Source of the DNA: Accumulibacter sp.
GTDB taxonomy: Bacteria; Pseudomonadota; Gammaproteobacteria; Burkholderiales; Rhodocyclaceae
Assembly (NCBI GenBank): GCA_024235695.1
Contig: JACKLX010000001.1
Location: forward strand, 372,001 to 436,000
Length of the DNA: 64,000 nt
Direction of reading: 5' to 3'
This document shows positions 8,327 to 16,551 of this stretch, piece by piece. The position numbers and the translations under genes are program-made. How positions within the stretch are numbered: the first letter of the stretch is position 1; every line of letters begins with the position of its first letter. The notes under the pieces were generated by a model. The model was given only the letters and a program-made list of their open reading frames with translations. It was not told the origin of the DNA and did not search any database.

Positions 8327-8701
8327 TCAATACGACAGCGAATCGTAGGTGCGCTTGCTTCCCTGGATTTCGACGCTGACCTGGTTGGGAGCGCAGATGG
8401 CGATCTCGCCCGGGCGCGCCAGCCAGCCCTGACGAACGCAGTATTGGCGAGGCCCGGGGTCAGACGCGACGCGCACCCGACGCTTGTCCACCACCACCGT
8501 GGTCGTGCCGAGCGGCCCCGGAACGTCGATGCGGCGATTGCGTGACAGGTCGAGTTCGGAGAACAGCGCGCCGCCCTGCCTGACGATCGCCTTTTCGGCG
8601 ACGCCCGCCTGCCAGGCCAGCGGAAAGGCCAGCCCGCAGACCAGCAGGCCCAGCGCGATCAGCAGCCAGTCGCCGGGCCTGAGCAGCCCGAGCCAGCGCA
8701 T
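8327..8701 (-). CDS. NusG domain II-like membrane-anchored protein
   Basis: A 124-residue protein with one N-terminal membrane helix (residues about 12-32, DWLLIALGLLVCGLAFPLAW) and an extracytoplasmic beta-rich domain of the NusG_II type (TTTVVVDKRRVRVASDPGPRQYCVRQGWLARPGEIAICAPNQVSVEIQG). Proteins of this type often accompany ApbE or Rnf genes, but neither is present here. The ATG overlaps the rapZ stop (TGATG), so it is co-translated with rapZ. The molecular function is not known. Confidence 0.75.
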   Translation of the reverse strand: MRWLGLLRPGDWLLIALGLLVCGLAFPLAWQAGVAEKAIVRQGGALFSELDLSRNRRIDVPGPLGTTTVVVDKRRVRVASDPGPRQYCVRQGWLARPGEIAICAPNQVSVEIQGSKRTYDSLSY

Positions 8702-9582
8702 CAGGGGATGCCGATGGTGGCCATCGCCGGTGGCGGCAGCTCCCGGTGACGTACCAGCACGCGCGCGCTGCTGCGAAATTCGCGTCCCAGGCGTTCGGCC
8801 AGGTAGACCGAGCGGTGCTGGCCGCCGGTACAGCCGATTCCCACGGTCAGGTAATTGCGGCTGTCGCGGACGTAAGCCGGCAACCAGGCATGAATGAAGC
8901 CGGCGATGTCGGTACGCATGCGCAGCACTTCCGGTTCGGCCTCGAGAAAGGCGATCACCTGCACGTCCAGCCCGGTCAGCGCACGCAGGGTCAGTTCGTA
9001 GTAGGGGTTGGGCAGGCAGCGCACGTCGAAGACCAGATCGGCGTCGAGTGGGATGCCGTTCTTGAAGCCGAACGATTCGAAGAGCAGAGTCAGTCCCTGG
9101 CCGGGGTCGGGGAAAGCGTCGGTGGCGACGAACTGGCGGACCCACTCGCGCAGCGCGCCGGGTTTGAGCGCGGTGGTATCCATATGGTGAGCCAGCGCGG
9201 CCAGGCCGGCCAGGTGCACACGCTCCTCGGCGATCGCTTCGGTCAGCGTCAGCCGATCGCTGGCCAGCGGATGGCGGCGGCGCGTTTCGGAATAACGCTT
9301 GATCAGCGTGTCGTCCTGCGCGTCGAGGAACAGGAACTGCAACTCCAGATCGGTGGCGCGCAGGCTGTCGAGCTGTGGCGGCAACGCCGCCAGACTGTCG
9401 CCGCTGCGGCTGTCGATCACCACCCCGACCTTGTCGTGGCCCTGTTGGTCGAGCTGTTCGACCAGTTGATGCAACAACGGCGACGGCAGATTGTCGACGC
9501 AGTAGTAGTCAGCATCCTCCAGCACCTTGAGTGCAATCGATTTTCCCGAGCCCGAGAGGCCGCTGATGAGAACGAGATGCAT
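8701..9582 (-). CDS. rapZ: RNase adapter / nucleotide-binding protein RapZ
   Basis: RapZ (YvcJ family) is a GTP/ATP-binding protein; in enterobacteria it guides RNase E to the GlmZ small RNA and so controls glucosamine-6-phosphate synthase. The 293-residue protein has Walker A GLSGSGKS at residues 8-15, DNLP after it, DARCLP-like FDVRCLPNPYY in the second domain, and IGCTGGQHRSVYLAERL near the C terminus, a canonical RapZ motif. Whether the sRNA role holds in this organism is unknown; in many betaproteobacteria it sits with hprK/ptsN, which are absent here. Confidence 0.95.
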   Translation of the reverse strand: MHLVLISGLSGSGKSIALKVLEDADYYCVDNLPSPLLHQLVEQLDQQGHDKVGVVIDSRSGDSLAALPPQLDSLRATDLELQFLFLDAQDDTLIKRYSETRRRHPLASDRLTLTEAIAEERVHLAGLAALAHHMDTTALKPGALREWVRQFVATDAFPDPGQGLTLLFESFGFKNGIPLDADLVFDVRCLPNPYYELTLRALTGLDVQVIAFLEAEPEVLRMRTDIAGFIHAWLPAYVRDSRNYLTVGIGCTGGQHRSVYLAERLGREFRSSARVLVRHRELPPPAMATIGIP

Positions 9583-9665
9583 GTGAAGAAGCATAACGGA
9601 TGCCCGGCTCCACGAGCAAGTCGGTCTGGAATACACTGAATGCCCAAATTTCTCGGCAATTGCCC

Positions 9666-10859
9666 ATGGTTCCCCTGAAGATTCCCTTTCTCGCCGACCT
9701 CGCGGCAATCCGGCGTGACCTTCACGCCCACCCGGAACTCGCTTTCAAGGAGCAGCGAACGGCCGACCTGGTCGCCCGCGAGCTGAGCAGTTACGGGCTG
9801 CAGGTCGATCGCGGTCTGGCCGGAACGGGCGTCGTCGCGACCCTGCGCAAGGGTGACAGCGCGCGCGCGATCGGCCTGCGCGCCGACATGGATGCCCTTC
9901 CGCTCGACGAGAAGAACGACTTCCCGCACCGCTCGACGACCGACGGACTGATGCACGCCTGTGGTCACGACGGGCACACCGCGATCCTGCTCGGCGCCGC
10001 GCGCTACATGGCCGAGCAGCGCGACGCACTCGATATCGACGGCACCGTGTACTTCATCTTCCAGCCCGCCGAGGAGTCCGAGGGCGGTGCCGCGGTGATG
10101 ATCGCCGACGGCCTGTTCGACGCCTTTCCGATGGACGCCGTTTTCGGCCTGCACAACTGGCCTGGAATTCCGGTCGGTGAAATGGCCGTGATGCCGGGCG
10201 CCGTGATGGCCGGAACCTGCGCCTTCGAGATCGACGTGCACGGCCAGGGCTGCCATGCGGCAATGCCGCATCAGGGCGTCGACACGCTGGTCGTGACCAG
10301 TCAACTGGTGCTCGCGCTGCAGACCGTCGTCGCCCGCAACGTGCACCCGTGCGAGTCGGCGGTGGTCAGCGTGACGCAGATTCACGCCGGTGAAGCGTGG
10401 AACATCATCCCCGACGACGCCGTGCTGCGCGGGACCATCCGCAGCTTCAACGTCGACACGCAGGCGCTTGTCGAGCGGGCCGTCGAGCGTTTGTGCAACG
10501 GCATCGCCAGTGCTTTCGGTGCGCGCATCTCGGTGCGCTTCGATCATCGCTACCCGCCGACGGTCAACAGCGTCGCGGAAAGCGAAACCTGCCGCCGCGT
10601 CGCCCGCGAGCTGCTTGGCGCCGACAAGCTGCGGGTCGACGAACTGCCGTCGATGGGTGCCGAGGATTTCGCGTACATGCTGCTCGAGAAGCCGGGCTGC
10701 TACGTCTGGCTGGGCAATGGTCCGGGCAGTGGCGGCTGCACCTTGCACAATCCGCACTACGACTTCAACGACGAGATCTTGCCGCTCGGCATCAGCTACT
10801 GGGTGAAGCTTGCCGAGAGCGTGCTCGCGACGGGGTCGGAAGACCTCGGTCATTCCTGA
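9666..10859 (+). CDS. M20-family amidohydrolase (hippurate hydrolase-like)
   Basis: A 397-residue cytosolic metallo-amidohydrolase of the HipO/IAA-amino-acid hydrolase group, which cleaves N-acyl or N-aroyl amino acids. Visible motifs are RRDLHAHPELAFKE, GLRADMDALPL, HACGHDGHTAILLG (metal ligands), FQPAEE (catalytic Glu) and the C-terminal MGAEDFAYML. The dimerisation domain is inserted after GLHNWPGIPVG. The start ATG at 9666 is chosen as homologues begin a few residues before the RRDLHAHPEL segment; an upstream ATG at 9600 would add 22 unrelated residues. Confidence 0.92.
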   Translation: MVPLKIPFLADLAAIRRDLHAHPELAFKEQRTADLVARELSSYGLQVDRGLAGTGVVATLRKGDSARAIGLRADMDALPLDEKNDFPHRSTTDGLMHACGHDGHTAILLGAARYMAEQRDALDIDGTVYFIFQPAEESEGGAAVMIADGLFDAFPMDAVFGLHNWPGIPVGEMAVMPGAVMAGTCAFEIDVHGQGCHAAMPHQGVDTLVVTSQLVLALQTVVARNVHPCESAVVSVTQIHAGEAWNIIPDDAVLRGTIRSFNVDTQALVERAVERLCNGIASAFGARISVRFDHRYPPTVNSVAESETCRRVARELLGADKLRVDELPSMGAEDFAYMLLEKPGCYVWLGNGPGSGGCTLHNPHYDFNDEILPLGISYWVKLAESVLATGSEDLGHS

Positions 10860-11197
10860 CGCGGGCACCGTTGATCGCGGCCGAGCGAATCGGCGCCCGA
10901 CCGCAAAACTCGCCTACCCCCGAGGCACTTCTCAACCGTCAAGACAAGAGCATGGCTCGCAGAAGACAGCGACCGGCAGTCCTTTTTGCTACACTCGAGA
11001 GCTGACAAGCCGCACCGTCGCCGCGGGCACGGTGCTGGCCGAAAAATGGCGGGGAGTACCCGGTGCGAGACGTGGATACTCCCCGAGGACGGGCCGCGGC
11101 CCGTACTCCCAGGACCATGAAAAGGAGAACAGCGTGCCTAGGCTAAGAGTTGGGCCTTACAGACAGCTTACGGGTGCCGGTTGGGGACAGGCGAGCG
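10860..11197 (+). other. 338-base leader region upstream of the two-component system
   Basis: This gap holds no full gene. It contains a structured segment: GGGGAGTA (11051-11058) can pair with TACTCCCC (11077-11084), or its GGGAGTAC core can pair with GTACTCCC (11103-11110). A 16-base perfect palindrome (11089-11104, ACGGGCCGCGGCCCGT) lies between. A short translated frame with a strong ribosome-binding site follows (next entry). Confidence 0.6.
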
Positions 11198-11217
11198 ATG
11201 CGAATCCTCCTCGCTGA
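11134..11217 (+). CDS. possible 27-residue leader peptide ahead of the response regulator
   Basis: A GTG codon at 11134 lies six bases after AAAGGAG, the best ribosome-binding site in the vicinity. The frame runs 28 codons and stops at 11217, 20 bases inside the response-regulator gene, so its translation would deliver ribosomes directly to that start. The peptide is basic with no codon run of a single amino acid. It may be a coupling peptide or not be made at all. Confidence 0.4.
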   Translation: MPRLRVGPYRQLTGAGWGQASDANPPR

Positions 11218-11878
11218 AGACGACCGAATCATTGCCGATGGCCTTTGTCGCTCGCTGCGCAAGGCGGGCTACGCGGTCGATTGTGCCGCCAACGGCGTTG
11301 ACGCCGATACGGCGTTGATGACCAACGTCTACGACCTGGTGATTCTCGACCTGGGTCTGCCAAAGCTGCCCGGTCTCGACGTCCTGCGTCGGCTGCGAGC
11401 GCGCAAGGCGACGACGCCGGTGTTGATCCTGACCGCGCTCGACGGCATCGATGATCGCGTCAAGGGCCTCGATCTCGGCGCTGACGACTACATGGCCAAG
11501 CCCTTCGAACTTCCTGAACTCGAGGCGCGGGTGCGGGCCCTCAGTCGCCGGTCGTCCGGGACGGCGAGGCTGATCGAGTGCGGCTCGCTGACCTTCGACC
11601 AGACTGATCGCTGTGCGCTGGTGAACGGCCAGATGCTCGATCTCTCGGCACGCGAACTGGGATTGCTCGAGATCCTGCTGTCGCGAACCAAGCGACTGGT
11701 CAGCAAGGACCAGTTGGTCGATCACCTCTGCGGCTGGGGTGAGGAGGTGAGTCACAACGCGATCGAGGTCTACATCCACCGCCTGCGCAAGAAGCTCGAG
11801 GCGACCGGCGTCAATATCACCACCGTTCGCGGGCTCGGCTACTATCTTGAGAAACCTGCGGAAGAAACAAGACCCTGA
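11198..11878 (+). CDS. OmpR/PhoB-family response regulator (QseB/TctD-like)
   Basis: A 226-residue two-component regulator. The receiver domain (residues 1-115) has the acidic pocket EDD at 7-9, the phospho-accepting Asp in VILDLGLPKLPG (about residue 51) and the Lys in DDYMAKPFEL. The winged-helix DNA-binding domain (about 125-222) ends with VSHNAIEVYIHRLRKKLE and VRGLGYYLEKP. The ATG at 11198 starts the standard MRILLAEDD. The gene overlaps the following kinase gene by 32 bases, and the pair forms an operon. The signal is not apparent. Confidence 0.93.
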   Translation: MRILLAEDDRIIADGLCRSLRKAGYAVDCAANGVDADTALMTNVYDLVILDLGLPKLPGLDVLRRLRARKATTPVLILTALDGIDDRVKGLDLGADDYMAKPFELPELEARVRALSRRSSGTARLIECGSLTFDQTDRCALVNGQMLDLSARELGLLEILLSRTKRLVSKDQLVDHLCGWGEEVSHNAIEVYIHRLRKKLEATGVNITTVRGLGYYLEKPAEETRP

Positions 11879-13340
11879 CGTCCAGCGCTCGCTGTTCGGC
11901 GAGATCCTCGACTGGATGCTGGCACCCTTGCTGTTCGTGTGGCCGATCAGCATCGCCTTCACCCACTACTTCGCCAACAGCGTCGCCAGCTTCCCGTACG
12001 ATCAATCGCTGCGTGAGCACGTGTCGGCGATATCGCGCCAGATCGCCTTCGAGAAGGGTGTGCCGCACCTGGCACTGCCCGGCATGGCGCAGGTCTTCCT
12101 GCGCTCCGACGAGATCGACAACGTTTATTTCCACCTGCTCGACGGCAAGTTCGAACTGATCGCCGGCGACCCCGAGCTGCCGCCGCCGCCGCTCGCCGAC
12201 AGCGTGGTCAACAAGGAGCACGGCGAAATCCATTTTCGCGACGACGAGTACCGCGGCCAGGCGCTGCGCGTTGCCTACATGTATCTTTTCGCCGGCGATG
12301 ACCTGGCCGAACCCTGGGTCCTGATCGAGGTCGGTGAAACGACCGAAAAGCGATCGCAACTGGCCAACAAGATCATCGCCAGCGTCATCCTGCCGCAGTT
12401 CGTGATCATTCCGCTGGCGGTGGTCCTGGTGTGGTTCGGCCTGTCGCAGGGCCTGCGCCCGCTGACCCGCCTGCGCAACCGGATCGAAGCGCGGCGCGAG
12501 GCCGACCTGTCGCCGATCTCGCTGGGCCGCGTGCCGGAAGAACTGCGGCCGCTGACCGAGGCCTTCAACTCGATGCTGGCGCGCATGCAGCACAACGTCG
12601 ACGCGCAACGGCGCTTCATCGCCAACGCCGCGCATCAGATGCGGACGCCGCTGACCGGCCTGAAAACGCAGGCGCAACTGGCCATGCGGGAGCGCGACCC
12701 GGCCGAGCTGCGGCATGCTCTTCGGCAGATCCTGACCGGCGTCGACCGCGCCTCGCACCTGGTCGATCAGTTGCTGGCGCTGGCGCGCGCCGAAGCCAGC
12801 GGACACTCGCCGCAAACGCTGCTGCCGCTCGATCTCGATCAGCTGTTGCGCGAGATTGTCGAAACCTGGGTGGTGCGGGCGCTCGAAAAGCGCATCGATC
12901 TCGGTTACGAGCCTGCCGGCACGGTGTCGATCCTCGGCAATACCTTCCTGTTGCGCGAAATGATCAACAACCTGCTCGACAATGCCCTGCGTTACACGCC
13001 GGCTGGCGGCAGGGTCACCGCACGGGTCGTTGCGCAGGGCGACTTCGCCTTGCTGGAGGTCGAGGACAGCGGCAGCGGCATTTCCGACGACGATTCGCAC
13101 AAGGTCTTCGACCGCTTCTACCGCGCCGACGGCCGCAGCGGTGAGGGTAGCGGTCTCGGCCTGGCGATCGTTCGCGAGATCGCCGAGGTCCACCAGGCCG
13201 CCGCCAGCCTGCGTCCGAACACCGTCGACGCGAGCGGCCAGGAGCAGCCCGGCTGCACCGCCAGGATCGTCTTCCCGCTGCATCGCGCACCGTCCGCAAG
13301 ACTGCCGCTCAGCGAGGCGGTGCAGAGCGGCTTCGCCTGA
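11847..13340 (+). CDS. TctE-like sensor histidine kinase
   Basis: A 497-residue membrane kinase that partners the preceding regulator. It has a TM helix around residues 24-48, a periplasmic 2CSK_N-type sensor domain (about 50-165), a second TM helix (about 178-202), HAMP (to about 250), then HisKA with the phosphorylated His in FIANAAHQMRTPLTGLK and HATPase with NNLLDNALRYTP, GSGIS and GEGSGLGLAIV. The start is a TTG at 11847, in a 32-base overlap with the regulator. The TctE/TctD type usually governs tricarboxylate or related uptake, but no transporter is adjacent. Confidence 0.92.
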   Translation: MRNLRKKQDPDVQRSLFGEILDWMLAPLLFVWPISIAFTHYFANSVASFPYDQSLREHVSAISRQIAFEKGVPHLALPGMAQVFLRSDEIDNVYFHLLDGKFELIAGDPELPPPPLADSVVNKEHGEIHFRDDEYRGQALRVAYMYLFAGDDLAEPWVLIEVGETTEKRSQLANKIIASVILPQFVIIPLAVVLVWFGLSQGLRPLTRLRNRIEARREADLSPISLGRVPEELRPLTEAFNSMLARMQHNVDAQRRFIANAAHQMRTPLTGLKTQAQLAMRERDPAELRHALRQILTGVDRASHLVDQLLALARAEASGHSPQTLLPLDLDQLLREIVETWVVRALEKRIDLGYEPAGTVSILGNTFLLREMINNLLDNALRYTPAGGRVTARVVAQGDFALLEVEDSGSGISDDDSHKVFDRFYRADGRSGEGSGLGLAIVREIAEVHQAAASLRPNTVDASGQEQPGCTARIVFPLHRAPSARLPLSEAVQSGFA

Positions 13341-13369
13341 TCGCGCTTGCCGGAACCCGGCACGCGGCG

Positions 13370-14281
13370 TCAGACCAGCTTGCGCAGGTAGGCCGGGGCA
13401 AACTCCAGGACGAAATCCCAGAAAGCGGCAAGCGCCGGCGTCAGGTGTTTGCTGCGGTGACGAACGATGTGCCAGCGGCGCACCACCGGCGTGCCTTCGA
13501 CCTTGAGGATGCTCAGACGCCCGGCACGCAATTCCAGTCCGAGCGTGTGCTGTGAAATGAAGCTCACCCCGAGGCCGGCGACGACGGCCTGCTTGATCGC
13601 TTCGTTGCTGCCCATTTCCATGCCGATCCGCGGCTTCAGCGAACGTTCCTGGAAGAACTCCTCCATCGCCGAACGCGTTCCCGAGCCGGCTTCGCGAACG
13701 ATCAGCGTTTCGCTGGCGAGGTCTTCGGCGGAAACGCTCGCCAGGCGCGTCAGCGGGTGGTCGGCACTGGCCACGATGACCAGCGGGTGCGGCGCGAAAG
13801 CGACGGCGGTGGCGTCGAGCGCTGCCGGCGGACGGCCCATGATCGCCAGGTCCACGTCATTGCCCGCCAGCAGGCGACTGACCGTGTCGCGGTTGTCGAT
13901 CAGCAGACGGATACGTACGTCCGGCTGGGTCTTGCGAAACTGCGCCAGCAGGCCGGGCGCGAAGTACTCGGCGGTGCTGGCGACGGCGACGGCGATGCGG
14001 CCGCCCTTGAGGCCCTTGAGGGCCAGCAGTGCCTCGTCGGCCTCTTTCAGCGATTGCAGGATTTGGCGCGCGTGGTCGAGCAGGACCTCGCCGGCCTCGG
14101 TGAGAAAGACCCGTTTGCCGATTCGCTCGAACAGTAGCGCGCCGCAAACCTCTTCCAGTTGCTTGATCTGCAGCGAGATGGCGGCGTGCGTCAGATGCAG
14201 CCGCTCGGCGGCACGGGCAAAGGAGAGGTGGCTCGCGGCCACCGAAAAGATCTGCAGTTGACGGATCGTTGCGTTTCTCAT
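13370..14281 (-). CDS. cbbR: LysR-type regulator CbbR
   Basis: A 303-residue LysR-family protein. The N-terminal helix-turn-helix is RQLQIFSVAASHLSFARAAERLHLTHAAISLQIKQLEE, and the effector domain begins near residue 90. It is divergent from fbp-prk-tkt, the usual position of CbbR, which activates Calvin-cycle operons in response to metabolites such as phosphoenolpyruvate or NADPH. The protein sequence alone gives LysR type; the CbbR identity rests on context plus the TNA-N7-TNA site in the shared promoter region. Confidence 0.88.
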   Translation of the reverse strand: MRNATIRQLQIFSVAASHLSFARAAERLHLTHAAISLQIKQLEEVCGALLFERIGKRVFLTEAGEVLLDHARQILQSLKEADEALLALKGLKGGRIAVAVASTAEYFAPGLLAQFRKTQPDVRIRLLIDNRDTVSRLLAGNDVDLAIMGRPPAALDATAVAFAPHPLVIVASADHPLTRLASVSAEDLASETLIVREAGSGTRSAMEEFFQERSLKPRIGMEMGSNEAIKQAVVAGLGVSFISQHTLGLELRAGRLSILKVEGTPVVRRWHIVRHRSKHLTPALAAFWDFVLEFAPAYLRKLV

Positions 14282-14284
14282 TGA

Positions 14285-14297
14285 TTAGTTTTTCTTA
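14285..14297. promoter_or_regulatory. candidate CbbR operator
   Basis: TTA-GTTTTTC-TTA fits the TNA-N7-TNA signature of CbbR sites and the T-N11-A rule for LysR regulators. It lies just upstream of cbbR in an AT-rich stretch. A TAGAAT at 14344-14349 is a plausible -10 for the divergent fbp gene; no good -35 is seen, as expected for an activated promoter. Confidence 0.55.
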
Positions 14298-14400
14298 AAT
14301 AAATCCGACAATACCTTTAACTAGAGTTTTTCGATCAGACGGCTAGAATCAGCTTCATACCGCGACCAACGCGAATTTTCACTTGCCGGAGTACCCGCCC

Positions 14401-15483
14401 ATGCTATGCGGACGCACCAACGTTAACAAGTTCCTGATCGAGGAGCAGCGCCGCAATCCGGCGCTGGCCGGTGATTTCGCGATGTTGATCAGCGACATTG
14501 TGCGCTCGTGCAAGGCGATTGCGCAGGGCGTGTCACGCGGTTCACTGGCCGACATGCTCGGCGACGCCGGCGGCGAAAACGTCCAGGGCGAGGCGCAGAA
14601 GAAGCTGGACGTGCTGGCCAACCAGGCCTTTATTCGCCATTGCGAGTGGGGTGGCCACCTCGCGGCAATGGCTTCCGAAGAAATGGAAGACGTCTATCCG
14701 ATTCCCGCCGAGAACCCGCGCGGCCGCTACCTGCTGGTTTTCGATCCGCTCGACGGTTCCTCGAACATCGACGTCAACCTCTCGGTCGGCAGCATCTTCT
14801 CGGTGTTGCACTGCCCCGAGACCAGCCGTGACCGGGCGCCGACCGCGGCCGATTTTCTCCAGCCGGGGTCGGCGCAGGTCGCCGCCGGCTACGCCCTCTA
14901 CGGCCCGTCGACGATGCTGGTGCTGACCGTCGGCAACGGCACGCACGGCTTCACGCTTGATCGCAACATCGGCGAGTTCCTGCTCACCCATCCGAATCTG
15001 GTGATTTCGCCGGCAACCCGCGAGTTCGCGATCAATGCCTCCAACGAGCGTTTCTGGGAGCCGCCGATCCGGCGTTACGTCAGCGAGTGCCTGGCCGGCC
15101 AGAGCGGTGTTCGCGGCAAGGACTTCAACATGCGCTGGGTCGCGTCGATGGTCGCCGAGGTCCATCGCATCCTGATGCGCGGCGGCGTCTTCATGTACCC
15201 CCGCGACAGCAAGGACCTCTCCCGACCAGGTCGCTTGCGGCTGATGTACGAGGCCAACCCGATGGCGATGATCGTCGCCGAGGCCGGCGGTCTGGCGTCG
15301 ACCGGCAGCGAGCGCATTCTCGACGTGCAGCCGGACAGCCTGCACCAGCGGGTGCCGGTGGTGCTCGGCTCGCGTGACGAGGTCGAACGCATCGAACGCT
15401 ACCACCACGAGCATGCCACCGGCGAGGACCAGCCCTTCAGCTCGCCGCTGTTCTCGACGCGCACGCTGTTCCGGGACGATTGA
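14401..15483 (+). CDS. cbbF: fructose-1,6-bisphosphatase class I
   Basis: Hydrolyses fructose-1,6-bisphosphate in gluconeogenesis and the Calvin cycle. The 360-residue protein carries class I motifs: AMASEEMED (metal site), [30 protein letters not shown] and [20 protein letters not shown]. The ATG at 14401 has GGAG nine bases upstream; an in-frame TTG at 14383 is an alternative. It is the first gene of an operon with prk and tkt and divergent from cbbR, so the cbb role is likely. Called fbp if it also serves gluconeogenesis. Confidence 0.95.
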   Translation: MLCGRTNVNKFLIEEQRRNPALAGDFAMLISDIVRSCKAIAQGVSRGSLADMLGDAGGENVQGEAQKKLDVLANQAFIRHCEWGGHLAAMASEEMEDVYPIPAENPRGRYLLVFDPLDGSSNIDVNLSVGSIFSVLHCPETSRDRAPTAADFLQPGSAQVAAGYALYGPSTMLVLTVGNGTHGFTLDRNIGEFLLTHPNLVISPATREFAINASNERFWEPPIRRYVSECLAGQSGVRGKDFNMRWVASMVAEVHRILMRGGVFMYPRDSKDLSRPGRLRLMYEANPMAMIVAEAGGLASTGSERILDVQPDSLHQRVPVVLGSRDEVERIERYHHEHATGEDQPFSSPLFSTRTLFRDD

Positions 15484-15615
15484 TCGCTGCCGCGCCGGGC
15501 AGGACGCCGGCACCACCAGGCAGTCGTCCCGCCCACCCCTGGCAGAATCACGGCCAGGGCGAGATTTCCAAGTCGCGCAGGCGGCTTTCACGGTAATGCA
15601 AAGGAGACCAAGCTC

Positions 15616-16491
15616 ATGTCGACAAAGAACCCGGTCATCGCGATCACCGGCTCCTCGGGTGCCGGAACGACGTCGGTCACGCGCGCCTTCCAGCACATCT
15701 TCCGGCGCGAGAAACTCAACGCCGCGATCATCGAGGGCGACAGCTTCCATCGTTACGACCGCCTTGAAATGCGTGCCAAGATGGCCGAGACGGGCCTCGC
15801 CGGCGACCATCATTTCAGCCATTTCGGGCCCGAGGCCAACCTCCTCGCCGAACTCGAAGGCCTGTTTCGCGAATACGGCGAGAGCGGCCGTGGCCGCAGT
15901 CGCCATTACGTGCACGACGACGCCGAAGCGGAGCGCTACGGCGCGCCGCCGGGAACCTTCACCGACTGGTGCGACCTGCCGGAAGGCACCGACCTGCTGT
16001 TCTACGAGGGTTTGCATGCCGCCGCTGTCACCGGCGACGTCGACGTAGGCCGGCACGTCGACCTGTGCATCGGCGTCGTGCCGATCGTCAATCTCGAATG
16101 GATCCAGAAACTGCATCGCGACAAGGCGCAGCGTGGCTACTCGACCGAAGCGGTGGTCGATACCATCCTGCGGCGGATGCCCGACTACATCAACTACATC
16201 TGCCCGCAGTTCTCGCGCACGCACGTCAATTTCCAGCGCGTGCCGACCGTCGATACCTCGAATCCCTTCATCGCCCAGGACATCCCGCTGCCCGACGAGA
16301 GCATGCTGGTGATCCGTTTCGCCAATCCGCACGGGATCGACTTTCCCTACCTGCTGAGCATGCTGCACGACTCGTTCATGTCGCGTCCGAACATCATCGT
16401 CTGTCCGGGCGGCAAGATGGGGCTGGCGATGCAGATCATCTTCACGCCGATGATCATGCAACTGATGGACAAGAAGCGCCGTGCGCGCTGA
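15616..16491 (+). CDS. cbbP: phosphoribulokinase
   Basis: Phosphorylates ribulose-5-phosphate to ribulose-1,5-bisphosphate, the acceptor for RuBisCO and a reaction nearly diagnostic for the Calvin cycle. The 291-residue proteobacterial (octameric) type is seen here: P-loop-like GSSGAGTTSVTRAF near the N terminus, EGDSFHRYDR, HFGPEANLL, FYEGLHA and GVVPIVNLEWIQK. The ATG follows AAGGAG at a good distance. It lies between fbp and tkt. Confidence 0.97.
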   Translation: MSTKNPVIAITGSSGAGTTSVTRAFQHIFRREKLNAAIIEGDSFHRYDRLEMRAKMAETGLAGDHHFSHFGPEANLLAELEGLFREYGESGRGRSRHYVHDDAEAERYGAPPGTFTDWCDLPEGTDLLFYEGLHAAAVTGDVDVGRHVDLCIGVVPIVNLEWIQKLHRDKAQRGYSTEAVVDTILRRMPDYINYICPQFSRTHVNFQRVPTVDTSNPFIAQDIPLPDESMLVIRFANPHGIDFPYLLSMLHDSFMSRPNIIVCPGGKMGLAMQIIFTPMIMQLMDKKRRAR

Positions 16492-16551
16492 AGCGAACCG
16501 CCGGTCCGCTGCCCAGGGACTGCTCACCTGCCCCGACTGAAGGAGATCGCC

